A stretch of DNA of 64,000 nt from an uncultured bacterium (GTDB lineage Bacteria > Myxococcota_A > Bradymonadia > UBA7976 > VGTA01): NCBI GenBank assembly GCA_943788935.1, contig CALSSE010000003.1, positions 400,493-464,492 on the forward strand, read 5' to 3'. Position 1 is the stretch's first letter, and every line of letters begins with the position of its first letter. The translations under genes and the position numbers were made by a program. The notes under the pieces were generated by a model. That model searched no databases. It saw only the letters and a list, made by a program, of their open reading frames with translations, and was not told where the DNA came from. Positions 8,473 to 18,554 of the stretch are shown in pieces.

Positions 8473-9546
8473 TTAGGGGAGATATAAACGCTGATTTGTG
8501 CTATATAATCGTTGACCCACAAGCTGAGTCAAGTCTTCTTTAAGTGGGATCTCACTCATGCGATTCACCCATCGCGCACTTAGAGATAAGCGAACAATCA
8601 TGAGCTCAGGCGATGACGACAGAGTTGCCATCAGAGACGTCGATGGAAGCGATGATGTGACGAGACCCCAACCGCTCAGCACTTCAAGAGAAATCTGCTC
8701 TTCATGATTTTTATCGCTACCCCGCTCTGCCTCCAAGACCTCAAAGTATCGATCCCCTTTCTTTTCTAGATCGTGAGAAGAAGCATCGAGGTTGCCAAGA
8801 ATAGGAGATAGCTCAATCAGTTGAGCGGTATCTATTCTTATTAAATCACCTTGATGTTCTCGACGTTCTAGGGCGAGTCCTCCATAAGGAGCATAGGCGA
8901 TAAGCGCTGTTATAAGCTCCTCAAGTGACTCAAAGAGGGTGAGGGAGGGCAGCTCCCTCGAATGTTTCACCGAAGAGAGAACTTCGAGAGATAAGGATTG
9001 TTGAGGTACTCTCGGGGCATATCCAGCGATAATCCCCGCCCAATGTTTCCCTAACAATTGGCATGCCGTCCGCTCTGCCCGCTGCTCTAACACAATGGGG
9101 CCCTCCAGGGGGTGTCGTGGAAAACGCTCGACGGCGATCAAGTCACCTCGATCTACCTCAGCGCTCATCCAATGTAAGCTAACGCCAGCACTCCTCTCTC
9201 CTCGTAGACAAATCTCGACCAATGGATAACGGCCTGGATGGTCGGGAAGAGGTGCGGGATGGACGTTGATAATGCCGAGTCGAAAACGGCTGACCACTCG
9301 CTCGGGGATGATCTCGAAATGAGCACATATCCCGAGATCGACATTGGCAGGTAGGGTCTCCGCAAGCTCTTGGATCTTACCAATTTCGATGAGCTGAGTG
9401 TGAGCGAGTAAGGCGCGGGTCATCCAGTGACCTCTATGAGCGTCTTGCAAGCGAGGAGTATAGACCATCACTAGGTCGATCTCGGATTGAAGAATCAACC
9501 AATCAAAGATCGCCAAAGACTGACCAAAAAACACAACTCTCGTCAT
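8473..9546 (-). CDS. Formyltransferase-family protein (Fmt/ArnA-like fold)
   Basis: The N-terminal 170 residues form a formyl transferase domain with the catalytic triad: N94 and H96 in NVHPAPLP and D132 in VDRGD. The spacing N+2 and H+36 equals that of methionyl-tRNA formyltransferase (N108, H110, D146 in E. coli). The C-terminal 180 residues do not look like the standard Fmt C-terminal domain, and no def or other fmt partner is nearby. It probably transfers a formyl group from N10-formyl-THF to a sugar or other amine; the substrate is unknown. The end of the VWA gene transcript lies 39 bp upstream on the same strand. Confidence 0.7.
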   Translation of the reverse strand: MTRVVFFGQSLAIFDWLILQSEIDLVMVYTPRLQDAHRGHWMTRALLAHTQLIEIGKIQELAETLPANVDLGICAHFEIIPERVVSRFRLGIINVHPAPLPDHPGRYPLVEICLRGERSAGVSLHWMSAEVDRGDLIAVERFPRHPLEGPIVLEQRAERTACQLLGKHWAGIIAGYAPRVPQQSLSLEVLSSVKHSRELPSLTLFESLEELITALIAYAPYGGLALERREHQGDLIRIDTAQLIELSPILGNLDASSHDLEKKGDRYFEVLEAERGSDKNHEEQISLEVLSGWGLVTSSLPSTSLMATLSSSPELMIVRLSLSARWVNRMSEIPLKEDLTQLVGQRLYSTNQRLYLP

Positions 9547-9585
9547 CGACTCATTCTCCTCTTTGCGCTCTCTAAGGAAAAGTCA

Positions 9586-11697
9586 TTACTGATCGCTCAC
9601 TCGTGAAGTCACATCAATCCTCGGGCTGATAAATTCTGATTCTTCTACCATCACCCTCACTCCAGAGGGCTCTCGACGGTCTGGCGCCCGATAATAAATG
9701 GGGACTCTCGCCACTCTAAATCGTCCTGGGACTTCACTCTGCCGAGCAGGCTTTTGTGAAAAATAGACCATTATCTCGTTAGCCCCCACTTCTCGACCTT
9801 GCTCTAGATCGCGTTTCAAGGGACGAGTCTCCACTAAGCGAAGGTTTCTAGCGGTAAAGCTCAGACAGCTCCGCTCGCGTTGACGGAGCAAAAAGTTCTC
9901 GACGTAAGTGATCTGGGGAAGGAGCGTCGTGTTCACTTCTATCTCAATCCACTGATCTCGAGGCTCTCCCTCAGCAGGCTCTTCATCTATCAAGACCTGC
10001 TCCCCACTCTGCTCAGTCACTCCAGAGTCCCTCTCTTCTTCGATGGAGTCTCCGTAGAGTAGGTATCGGCCCGAACGTTGGATCATCACCGCCTCACCAA
10101 AGACTTGGCCGGTAGGCGTCTTGAAGCTGAGCATCCCGATATGATCTTCGTCATCTGGAGTTGGTACCCATTGAAGAGCTCCTAACCCAGCGGTTAGGGC
10201 TTCGTTAACTTTAAGAATCCTCACCGCTTCGAGCTGTACTAATGGGTCAGCCTCCAAATCGCGAACTCTTCCCTCTCTCTCAACAGTGTAGCGGGCAGCG
10301 AGCCCTAGACGTTGACTCTCATCAATACTACGAGGATCTGTCCCCTCCTTAATTTCATCGCCATTCGACACCCCGTCTTCATCAAAATCCTCAGCGCTAT
10401 CAGCGTTGAGATGGTCGGTCCCCCTCACGACTTCCACTCCATCTGGGATATTATCTCCATCACTGTCAGAGAGTGATGGTCTAGTTCCCATTAAACGCTC
10501 TTCACACTCGTTAAGTCCATCGAAGTCACGATCCTCAGTAAGTCGTCCTTCCACTAGGTACAGATCTTCACATACGACAGGCTGATCAAGTTCTTGATTC
10601 GAGAATCCCACCCTCGCCTCGATAAGATCACTGATCCCGTCTCCATCAGTATCGACGAGGGTCGGATCGCTCTCCCCTTCGTCTAAAATGCCATCCCCAT
10701 TAAGATCTTCTTCATTATCAGCGAGACCATCCCCATCGCTATCAGCGAGCAGTCCCCCTAAACGTGGTGCAGCGCTCTGATTAACAACGATCACCTGAGC
10801 GGCCTCCATGTCACTCGGACGATCAAAGACCGACACCGACCTTGGATCAAGATTGTTCGCGGCACCAAAGCGCGCGTAACGTCCACCTCCTGCAAAAGTA
10901 AGCTGTTCAAAGAGTTGAGTCATCTGAACATTGATTTGTTGTTCCTCAGTGGCGAGATGCATAACATGTAACTGAAACCCTCCAGCGCCTGCCTCTAATG
11001 TTTCTCCTCTGAGCCGCTGCACGATATCTATATCTAGCTGAGCTTGACAAGAGGCGGAGGGACGCTCCGCCCCCTCTGCTCGCGCACAAGTACGATCTCC
11101 TCTCGCGCAACAATCTCGATTTAATGCCAAAGGGACTTGAGGACCTGCAGCTAACCAAAGAACAGTATATTGAGTTACAGAGCGCTGGCCTGCCTCCATC
11201 GAAGCGAGGTCATCTTCAATCAATGTCTTAATCGACTGAAGACCGCCTTGGTAATCACGGCATAGCTCATCACCAATACACCCTTCAGGAAGAGATAAAC
11301 GACTGACTGCGTTCAATAATAAACCGGGGTTTCTTGTAAATATCCCCTCTTCAGGAGCTAGCCGAGTAACCCGACCAGAATAGCCAAACACGGCTAAGGA
11401 GTATTCAGGTTTAGCGAGCGCTGTTTGTATTAGACCATTCAACATTTGAAGTCTCTGTTGACCAGGGTCATAATCGCTATAAAGCGCTCCTTGAGCTTGA
11501 TCAACCATGATGATTAGTCGAGCTGGGAACTTATTCTGTTCAGGGTCTTCAGTACATACTCGTCCCTCGATCGCTACCCGATCAGCGGCGAGCGGTGGCT
11601 CTTCCCGATGGTATAGTGAAGTGTCTGTACATCCCCACATGCAACACATGCTCAGCAGCATGACAAGTGAAAATGAATATAAGGGTACTGAGGGCAT
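9586..11697 (-). CDS. VWA-like lipoprotein with thrombospondin type 3 Ca-binding repeats
   Basis: A 703-residue lipoprotein (lipobox ending MWGC, Cys23). Residues about 60-290 look like a von Willebrand A fold (ARLIIMVD start), but the MIDAS DxSxS is replaced by DQAQG, so metal-dependent adhesion may be lost. Residues about 315-460 hold repeated DSDGDGLADNEED / DTDGDGISD / DEDGVSNGDE motifs typical of thrombospondin type 3 calcium-binding repeats. A further 240 residues form a C-terminal beta-rich region. The architecture is common on cell surfaces of Myxococcota and relatives. A role in calcium-stabilised surface display is inferred. Confidence 0.72.
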   Translation of the reverse strand: MPSVPLYSFSLVMLLSMCCMWGCTDTSLYHREEPPLAADRVAIEGRVCTEDPEQNKFPARLIIMVDQAQGALYSDYDPGQQRLQMLNGLIQTALAKPEYSLAVFGYSGRVTRLAPEEGIFTRNPGLLLNAVSRLSLPEGCIGDELCRDYQGGLQSIKTLIEDDLASMEAGQRSVTQYTVLWLAAGPQVPLALNRDCCARGDRTCARAEGAERPSASCQAQLDIDIVQRLRGETLEAGAGGFQLHVMHLATEEQQINVQMTQLFEQLTFAGGGRYARFGAANNLDPRSVSVFDRPSDMEAAQVIVVNQSAAPRLGGLLADSDGDGLADNEEDLNGDGILDEGESDPTLVDTDGDGISDLIEARVGFSNQELDQPVVCEDLYLVEGRLTEDRDFDGLNECEERLMGTRPSLSDSDGDNIPDGVEVVRGTDHLNADSAEDFDEDGVSNGDEIKEGTDPRSIDESQRLGLAARYTVEREGRVRDLEADPLVQLEAVRILKVNEALTAGLGALQWVPTPDDEDHIGMLSFKTPTGQVFGEAVMIQRSGRYLLYGDSIEEERDSGVTEQSGEQVLIDEEPAEGEPRDQWIEIEVNTTLLPQITYVENFLLRQRERSCLSFTARNLRLVETRPLKRDLEQGREVGANEIMVYFSQKPARQSEVPGRFRVARVPIYYRAPDRREPSGVRVMVEESEFISPRIDVTSRVSDQ

Positions 11698-11913
11698 GAT
11701 TAAGTCTCCTCATCAGATCTATAGATAGATTCCTAAAGTGTGTTTGCGCTCACAGAATGATTTGTTATCAGTTAGATGTGAAAAGAAATTTATCTTTGAT
11801 ATACCTCTTTACCAAGAGAACTAGATGAAGCGGCCATGACGATCTGTTCTATCTAGCTTATATTGAACACCTCTCCCCCACTTCTGATCAACGCATTCAG
11901 AGAAAGTACTGCT

Positions 11914-12048
11914 ATGTTAACAATGATTAAGATAAGCATCTGTGTTTTGTTCCTCAGCTTAATCGTCGCTTGTGGATCCACCCCCAAAGAGGTCGATCGT
12001 GATGGTTTACGACAGCGCGCCGACGAAGAGACCTCTCAAGTCAGATAA
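11914..12048 (+). CDS. Very small lipoprotein
   Basis: An open frame of 44 codons gives a signal peptide (MIKISICVLFLSLIVAC) with lipobox and a charged mature tail of only about 20 residues. The ATG at 11914 or 11923 is preferred over an upstream TTG because the hydrophobic segment then follows at once. It ends 9 bp before the LPP20-like gene and is probably cotranscribed with it. Function unknown; small size and no database check keep confidence moderate. Confidence 0.5.
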   Translation: MLTMIKISICVLFLSLIVACGSTPKEVDRDGLRQRADEETSQVR

Positions 12049-12057
12049 AAAAAGATC

Positions 12058-12669
12058 GTGAGGCGGTCAGTGACCCACAATATCATAAATAGACTCTCTT
12101 TTTTAAACCGAGTAATACTTTTGAGCTCAACACTCTTCTTAACCTTTGGTTGCGGCCCTAAGTCCTTTCAAGGTCGACTCGCTCCTGCCCCAGAATGGGT
12201 GTTTGTCGATCTCTCAAATTGGGATCAGAAAGAGGTTGCGATGGGAGGAAAACTCAACCTCTATGGCCGAGGACAGAGCGTTGGTGAAACGCTAATCACT
12301 AACCGCCGAGCGATCGCTGAGAGAGAGGCTGTTCGACATGCTAAAACGAGATTCATGGAGCTCTATAAAGGTCATCTCGCCGCTGCCCACTACGCAGCAT
12401 TACATGTTAAGGCAACCTCAGAGCTTCCTTGGGAACAAATAGCGCTCACTTCAGAGAGATATTTTGATGCTAAAAAGAATACTCAGTATGCGCTTGTAGC
12501 CATCAGTGAAGAGCGATTGATGGCGGCGGTTCAATTTGAGCAGAGCGCTGATCCCGCACGATTGAGATTATGGGAAGCTCTCTCTAATGATTTACAGCAG
12601 TTTTATAGGGTATTGCGAGCCACAAAGAGTAAGTCGAATACCTCCCTCAGCGCTCCTTCCTCGTTATGA
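12058..12669 (+). CDS. LPP20-like lipoprotein
   Basis: A 203-residue predicted lipoprotein (signal peptide, lipobox LTFGC, Cys32). The mature part has the GRGQSVGETLITNRRAIAER helix-strand pattern of the LPP20/FlgO-like family, where a short strand is followed by an Arg/Ala-rich helix that names many residues for envelope assembly. The start is a GTG at 12058 and the SD is poor. Its stop overlaps the next start by 4 bp (ATGA), so it is translationally coupled to the broken transglycosylase gene. Confidence 0.6.
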   Translation: MRRSVTHNIINRLSFLNRVILLSSTLFLTFGCGPKSFQGRLAPAPEWVFVDLSNWDQKEVAMGGKLNLYGRGQSVGETLITNRRAIAEREAVRHAKTRFMELYKGHLAAAHYAALHVKATSELPWEQIALTSERYFDAKKNTQYALVAISEERLMAAVQFEQSADPARLRLWEALSNDLQQFYRVLRATKSKSNTSLSAPSSL

Positions 12670-15183
12670 GGATAATAGAACTAGGGTTACTCATCATCCG
12701 AGTAACACTTACCCTCCGAGTGACATTTACCCTCCGAGCGACACTTACCCTCCAAGTGACACTTACCCTTCTAATGACACTGACCCTCCTCGCAACACAC
12801 AGCCACTCTTTTGCCGATGACCTCCTCCCTGAGAGACCGACCTTAAAGTCTCATCTCCAAAGACAGAAGAGAGGTCCGACAACTCTTAAAGAGCGATATA
12901 ATATGAGCAGAGTTGGTCGATGTATCGATGCTCCTCTTCCCGCAGACACCTCGTCGTTAGTGACCTCTTTAGCCTTACGATATCAGCTAGACTGTGCTGA
13001 CATAGGATCAAAGTCTCCTTCATTCGTTAAAGAGGGCAAACCGCATTCGGATAAGCGACATCTCACGAATCTCAAGAGACTTGAAAACTCGTCGGTCTCC
13101 ACAATAAGGGAGGTGAGATCCTCTTGGTGGCTCGCCCAACAACAGCTGAACCACATGAAGGCTCATAGGTTAGCGGAAAAGCTCAAGAGGATCCCAGCGC
13201 CTAAACGAAGCTCAGAGAGATATAGGTTGAGCTCAGCCTTAGAGCTCTTATTCGCTGCAGAAACAGGACCGATTCTCAGCGAGATTGAGACCTCTAGCGC
13301 ACTCCAAGAGCTTAAGTCTATGTCGCGAGAGGCACTTGGGAACAGGTGAGAGCGTCAGCTCTCAATGGGCTAAGGTTGTTTCATCCGCATCATCAGACCA
13401 GACAACAAGCGGCTACTGACTTATGGACCGAGTATCCTCAAACACCACTCGCTGATTCGCTCGATGGCCCTTATTCTCCGGCCCCCAATTGGCTGATGAG
13501 AGGTGAGGCAGCGTTCAAGGCTCGGGACTATCAAAAGACCATTGAGGCGCTACAACGATTCTCACCTCTTCAAGCCTCAATAGATTTTGTCCACCCCCCC
13601 GAACAAAGAAATCTTTTTAAGAATCATAACGAGTGACAGACAGAGAAGCTCAGTCAAAGGCAAGGCAGCGATCAGCTCTCCTCATAGCCATCTCCCTGAT
13701 GAGGTTAAGAGAATATCCACGAGAAGCAGAGCATCAATTATCGATCGCCTATGATGGTCCTCACTTGAAAACCCGTAACAGCGCCCTCTTTTACCAAACC
13801 CACTTATTCAGCCGACTTGGCCGCTGGGATGACTCTCTCGATAGACTCTCTCGCCTATCTTCGAACCTCACCAAAGGGCAGAAGAGGGCGAGAAGCGAGA
13901 TATCAAGTGGGCCGTATTAAGCACCAAGCAGGTCGTTATTCTGAGGCGATCCGCTCGCTAGATCATTTATAAAGACTCGACCCAAAGATCCGGTGATGTA
14001 TACTTGGTTTCTTGGGTGGAGCTATTACCAAATGGGTAATTGCAAAGGGGCAATGAAAGAGTGGCGCCCACTTAAAAAAAATCGAAACTTGGTGATCGGT
14101 CCCAAAGCTCGGTATTGGACCGCTCGATGTTTGGAGATCCAAGGGCAGGCGTAGAGCGGGCCTTGAGAGAGATTAAAGCGCAGCTTAAGATGAGCCCTCT
14201 TGGCTACTATGCTCTATTGGCTCACTCTCTTAAAGCTCGGCTCACCGATCGACCTTTTAAATGGAAAAACCCGCTCAAGAAGCATCGTCAGACTCATTGG
14301 CGACTCGCCGCTCCTGCCCTCCCCAAGTCATCGATCAAGAAGCTCAAAAGAAATCGATATACCCGCCAACTCAGCGATGAGATTTCTGAAGCATTCGGTT
14401 TAGTCTACCCTTGGAGAAGAAGGGCTAGCGCGGGTAAAGTCTCGAGCGATCTGTAAAGATAAAATCACCTCTCAGAGATTGAAAAAGGCGCTAGGTTCTA
14501 AACGTACCTACAAGCTATGTGACTCTCTTGAATACTATACGGGAGATCATGGGGTACGCTGGCGACGCCAATCTTCAAAACGAGTCGCTTGGCTCACTGG
14601 TTTTCATAAGCGGAGCGCTCGTGAGCGTGTAGAAGCTTATCCACAAGCTTATTATCATCTCTCAGTAGCCGCTGCTGATGCTGAACATATCAGTCCATGG
14701 TGGCTTATGTCGCATATGCTTCAAGAGTCCCGCTATCGACCTGAAGTCGTCAGCTATGCACAAGCGATTGGCTTATTACAAATCCTCGGCCGCACCGGTA
14801 AACGGATCAAACGAATGATCCAGTGGCCCAAAGGGGAGTTCTTCAGTGATCAGCTCTATGATCCTGCGCTCTCAGTGCGTTATGCAGCGTGGTATCTCCA
14901 TAATCTGAGTGATGACCTTGGTCACCCGCTGTTAGCCATCGGTGCCTATAATGGAGGTCCGATGCGTTTTGCTGATCACCAAGATACCTTCAAGGGTCAA
15001 GCCTTCGATGTGATGGTAGAAGAGCTCGGCGCTCATGAGAGCCGCAACTACCTACGTAAGGTCGCTGACCATTTCATTCGCTATTTAGCCCTCTATGGGA
15101 CTGACGAAGAGTGGGAGAGGTGGACACAAGACCTCAAGGTCCCGGAGCTCACCCCTACCCCCCAGCGAACCGTCGGGTTCTAG
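12666..15183 (+). pseudogene. slt: Soluble lytic murein transglycosylase, broken by multiple frameshifts
   Basis: The full region would encode an Slt-type enzyme: a signal peptide, a long helical (TPR-like) superhelix, then the SLT catalytic domain that cleaves peptidoglycan to anhydromuropeptides. The reading moves between all three frames with recognisable family sequence on both sides each time, near 13340, 13620, 13890, 13965, 14150 and 14405. Examples are an ALLIAISLMRLREYPREAEH segment, then ARYQVGRIKHQAGRYSEAIR in another frame, then YTWFLGWSYYQMGN in a third. The catalytic part (open from 14404 to 15183) is intact and keeps the catalytic Glu in MLQESRY and the IGAYNGGP motif. Most shifts correspond to loss of one base. 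It is either a decaying pseudogene or a cluster of assembly errors; all neighbours are intact. Confidence 0.8.
12699..12788. repeat. 18-bp minisatellite within the slt signal-peptide region
   Basis: Five 18-bp units (consensus cgagtgacacttaccctc) lie in frame with the slt start and encode RVTLTL-type hexapeptides. A degenerate sixth unit follows. Together they make most of the hydrophobic export segment. Confidence 0.85.
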
Positions 15184-15193
15184 TGCTATTAGA

Positions 15194-16651
15194 TCAGCGA
15201 GAACCGACCTGAGCGACGACCTCATCCACAGTCTTCCCCGCATCACCAAAGAGCATTTGGGTGTTATCTTTGTAGAATAGCGGATTATCGATCCCCGCAT
15301 ATCCAACATTACGGCTCCTCTTGAAGACGACCGTGAGCTTCGACTTCCATACCTCAAGGACTTCCATCCCCCCGATCGAGCAGGTTGGATCTTCTTGAGC
15401 GAGCGGGTTGACGATGTCATTAGCGCCGATAACAAGTACAACATCAGTTTCAGGGAAGTCATCATTGATCTCCCCCAATTCAAGAACGATATCATAAGGG
15501 ACTGCCGCCTCAGCAAGAAGGATATTCATGTGTCCGGGCAATCGTCCCGCTACTGGGTGAATGGCGAAGCGGACATTGACTCCTCTTGACTTGAGGTTCT
15601 TAACCAGCTGATAAACGCTGTGCTGAGCGCGCGCTTGAGCAAGCCCATACCCAGGGACAATAACGACTGACTTAGCAGCACAGAGCGTCTCGCTCAGCGC
15701 AGCGGCATCCGTCTCATTTACTGTCCGAGCGGCTAGCTCCGCCTCTTCCTCAGGAGTGAGAACCTTGGCAGGCACATCACTATCGCCGCCAAATCCTCCA
15801 AAGATCACGCTGAGGATCGAACGGTTCATCGACTTACACATAATGTAACTGAGGATAGCACCACTCGAACCAACGAGAGCGCCAGTGATGATCAATAGAT
15901 CATTATTGAGCATAAAGCCCGCCGCTGACGCTGTCCATCCAGAGTAACTGTTCAGCATAGAGACGACAACCGGCATATCAGCACCACCGATCGCCAAAAC
16001 TAAATGAGCCCCCAAAACGCCAGAGATCACAGTTAAGGCGGTCATGAGGAATAGGTTACCTACCCCTCCCTCTCCACTCGCGCCCATGGCGTAGAATATA
16101 ATGATCAGCAGAGAGATGCTGACCAAACCGAGGTTAATTTTGTGTCGATCCTTCAAGAGGAGAGGCTTACTCGGAACCCAATAAGTCTTCTTGAAAAATG
16201 TGAATTTGGCCTTCAGCTTAGCAAAAGCGGCGACTGAACCAGTAAAGGTGAGCGCGCCGATGAAGACGTCCACACCTACCTCAGAGGCATAGAGCGCTGA
16301 GGCGGCATGTCCTCCATCTATTCCCATACTCCGGTCACTAGCGAAACCAACAAGTACCGCTGCTGCGCCAACAAAGCTGTGCAGCAACGCCACTAACTCT
16401 GGCATAGCGGTCATCTCAACTCGCTTAGCGAGAATATAACCGATGAGGCTACCGACCGCGATGGTCACAAAGAGAGTATCATATTGGGTCACATCGCTAT
16501 TAAAGAGTGTAGCGACAATGGCAACCGCCATACCGAAGACGCCATAGAGGTTTCCTTGACGAGCGGTCTCTTGGCTAGATAAGCCTTTTAGGCTGAGAAT
16601 AAAGAAGACGCTCGCGACGAGATAAGCGAATTGTAACAGTGTCTGTTCCAT
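15194..16651 (-). CDS. pntB: NAD(P) transhydrogenase subunit beta
   Basis: Membrane domain II plus NADP(H)-binding domain III of the proton-translocating transhydrogenase, which uses proton-motive force to reduce NADP+ with NADH. Residues 1 to about 265 contain eight or nine hydrophobic helices. About 325-485 is domain III with [12 protein letters not shown], the [12 protein letters not shown] loop and the [12 protein letters not shown] site. Length 485 is normal. AAGGAG lies about 7 nt upstream of the ATG and 11 bp separate it from pntA, so the two form one operon. Confidence 0.95.
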   Translation of the reverse strand: MEQTLLQFAYLVASVFFILSLKGLSSQETARQGNLYGVFGMAVAIVATLFNSDVTQYDTLFVTIAVGSLIGYILAKRVEMTAMPELVALLHSFVGAAAVLVGFASDRSMGIDGGHAASALYASEVGVDVFIGALTFTGSVAAFAKLKAKFTFFKKTYWVPSKPLLLKDRHKINLGLVSISLLIIIFYAMGASGEGGVGNLFLMTALTVISGVLGAHLVLAIGGADMPVVVSMLNSYSGWTASAAGFMLNNDLLIITGALVGSSGAILSYIMCKSMNRSILSVIFGGFGGDSDVPAKVLTPEEEAELAARTVNETDAAALSETLCAAKSVVIVPGYGLAQARAQHSVYQLVKNLKSRGVNVRFAIHPVAGRLPGHMNILLAEAAVPYDIVLELGEINDDFPETDVVLVIGANDIVNPLAQEDPTCSIGGMEVLEVWKSKLTVVFKRSRNVGYAGIDNPLFYKDNTQMLFGDAGKTVDEVVAQVGSR

Positions 16652-16662
16652 GATTAAGCTCC

Positions 16663-18303
16663 TTACTTTCTAAACATCGCTAGCATGCGCTGGGTGACCG
16701 CAAAGCCACCTACGACGTTGATCATCGCTAATAGGACCGCCAAGCCACCAAAAATACTCGCGGTGTTCAGTTCGGCTCCTGTCGCCTGAAGCATACCACC
16801 GACTAAGATAATGCCGCTGATCGCGTTGGTTACGCTCATCAACGGTGTGTGCAAAGCATGAGACACGTTCCACACTACTTGCCAACCAATAAAGCAGGAG
16901 AGCGCGAAGACTGTGAGGTGATTGAGGAAAGCCTTAGTGCTAGCGCTCGCCTCTCCTGCGTCTGCTCTCATCAACAAGAAGACCCATAAGACCGTGGCGG
17001 CAATGATGATGATCTGCTTGAGATTCATCTCGTTTGAGCTCTCTCTAGACGATGACGTCTCTGCTTGAGATGCCTCTGCCACAACAGCAGTCGCAGGCTG
17101 AGCAGCGGCCGGTGTCTCTTTCGCTACTGCAGTATCGGCTGCTGGCTTCATCTCCTTAGAGACCGAAGAAGGATCGAGCTCGCTTAGAGGAGGAGGCGGG
17201 AACATTAGCTCTTGATTGTGAGTCACAATGGAAGAACGAACGACAACATCCTTCAAGTCGAGATCTATTTCACCTTCACCCGATTTAATATCTTTGAGAT
17301 AATGAACGAAGTTCATTCCATAAAGTTGACTGGCGGTCGGAGCCATCCGGCTCGACATATCGGTATAACCGATGACCTTAACGCCATTTTCAGTGGTCGC
17401 GAGTTCTCCTTTTACGGTCGCATCACAATTCCCACCACGCTCGGCAGCCAGATCGATAATCACCGAACCAGCTTTCATCTCCTCAACCGCTTCCATCCGC
17501 CATAATTTTGGCGCCTCGCGTCCGGGAATCAGAGCGGTGGTGATGACCACATCAACGCTTGAGGCCAGAGACTTAAAGAGCTCCATTTGAGCCTCTGTGA
17601 ATCTCTCACTCATCTCTTTGGCATAACCGCCTTCGCCCTCACCGGACTCTTCGACTTTCACCTCAAGAAATTCAGCACCCATGCTCTCTACTTGCTCTCG
17701 AGCGGCCGCTCGAACATCGAAAGCCATCACTTGAGCGCCGAGTCCTCGAGCTGCTCCAATCGCTGCTAACCCAGCGACTCCGGCACCTACCACAAGTACT
17801 TTAGCGGGGTTGACTTTACCAGCAGCCGTGAACTGACCACTGAAGAAGCTCCCGAAATGATAAGCAGCCTCAATGACTGCCCGGTACCCATCGATATTAC
17901 TCATTGAACTTCGAGCGTCGAGTTTTTGAGCACGAGAGATTCTAGGGACACAATCCATCGCGATAGCGCTCACGCCACGCTGACGGAAAACCTCTATCAA
18001 CTCTTCGTTCTCGGCAGGCCATAATAGCCCCATAAATACTGCACCCTCTTTAAGGGCTCTCGCCTCTTCAAGGCTAGGAGGGGCGACCTTTAGGAGTAGA
18101 TCGGCGCTACTCCATACTGTCGCGTGGTCTGCGATTTGAGCGCCAGCGTCTTCATAGCGAAGGTCACTGTAGCTCGCTCGAGCGCCGGCACCAGCGCTCA
18201 CTATCACCTCGAAACCCATTTTTTTTAGTTTTTCGACGGTATCTGGGGTAGCGGCGACGCGTCGCTCCCCTTCTGCCGTCTCTAAAGGGATACCGATCTT
18301 CAT
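16663..18303 (-). CDS. pntA: NAD(P) transhydrogenase subunit alpha
   Basis: Full-length fused alpha subunit (546 residues). Domain I (about 1-370) binds NAD(H) and shows [20 protein letters not shown]; an Ala/Pro/Glu/Ser-rich linker spans about 385-430. Four hydrophobic segments (about 435-546) contribute to the membrane proton channel. AAGGAG lies 5 nt upstream of ATG 18303. It works with PntB, encoded immediately downstream, in the inner membrane to supply NADPH. The 250 bp upstream (18304-18554) should hold the operon promoter, but no clear -35/-10 pair stands out. Confidence 0.95.
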   Translation of the reverse strand: MKIGIPLETAEGERRVAATPDTVEKLKKMGFEVIVSAGAGARASYSDLRYEDAGAQIADHATVWSSADLLLKVAPPSLEEARALKEGAVFMGLLWPAENEELIEVFRQRGVSAIAMDCVPRISRAQKLDARSSMSNIDGYRAVIEAAYHFGSFFSGQFTAAGKVNPAKVLVVGAGVAGLAAIGAARGLGAQVMAFDVRAAAREQVESMGAEFLEVKVEESGEGEGGYAKEMSERFTEAQMELFKSLASSVDVVITTALIPGREAPKLWRMEAVEEMKAGSVIIDLAAERGGNCDATVKGELATTENGVKVIGYTDMSSRMAPTASQLYGMNFVHYLKDIKSGEGEIDLDLKDVVVRSSIVTHNQELMFPPPPLSELDPSSVSKEMKPAADTAVAKETPAAAQPATAVVAEASQAETSSSRESSNEMNLKQIIIIAATVLWVFLLMRADAGEASASTKAFLNHLTVFALSCFIGWQVVWNVSHALHTPLMSVTNAISGIILVGGMLQATGAELNTASIFGGLAVLLAMINVVGGFAVTQRMLAMFRK

Positions 18304-18554
18304 GTATGCTCCTTATCTGCTATCCCTCACTCTCATGTCTACCTGATGACAAATGGAGAGAGGCGTTCTATTTTTCAACGAGTCTCTCCTATCATGTCCT
18401 CTCTTTCGACGCTACCCTCCTGTCTCATCTAACCCCAATATTTCCTCACCTCGCGAACTCCAATAACAGCTAGACGGAGTCCAAGCGCCTGACTTGCATA
18501 CATTAAATACTTAAAAGTCATAACTTATTTAAGTTTCACCCGCATCACTCACGC

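Noticed and set aside
12587..12820. Frame encoding YPPSDTYPPSD repeats
   Set aside because: Produced by the 18-bp minisatellite read out of frame; no SD or sensible N-terminus.
12666..14500. Programmed frameshifting or five separate coupled genes
   Set aside because: GTGA overlaps occur at two junctions, but six shifts, with homologous sequence broken mid-fold, fit degeneration better than recoding.
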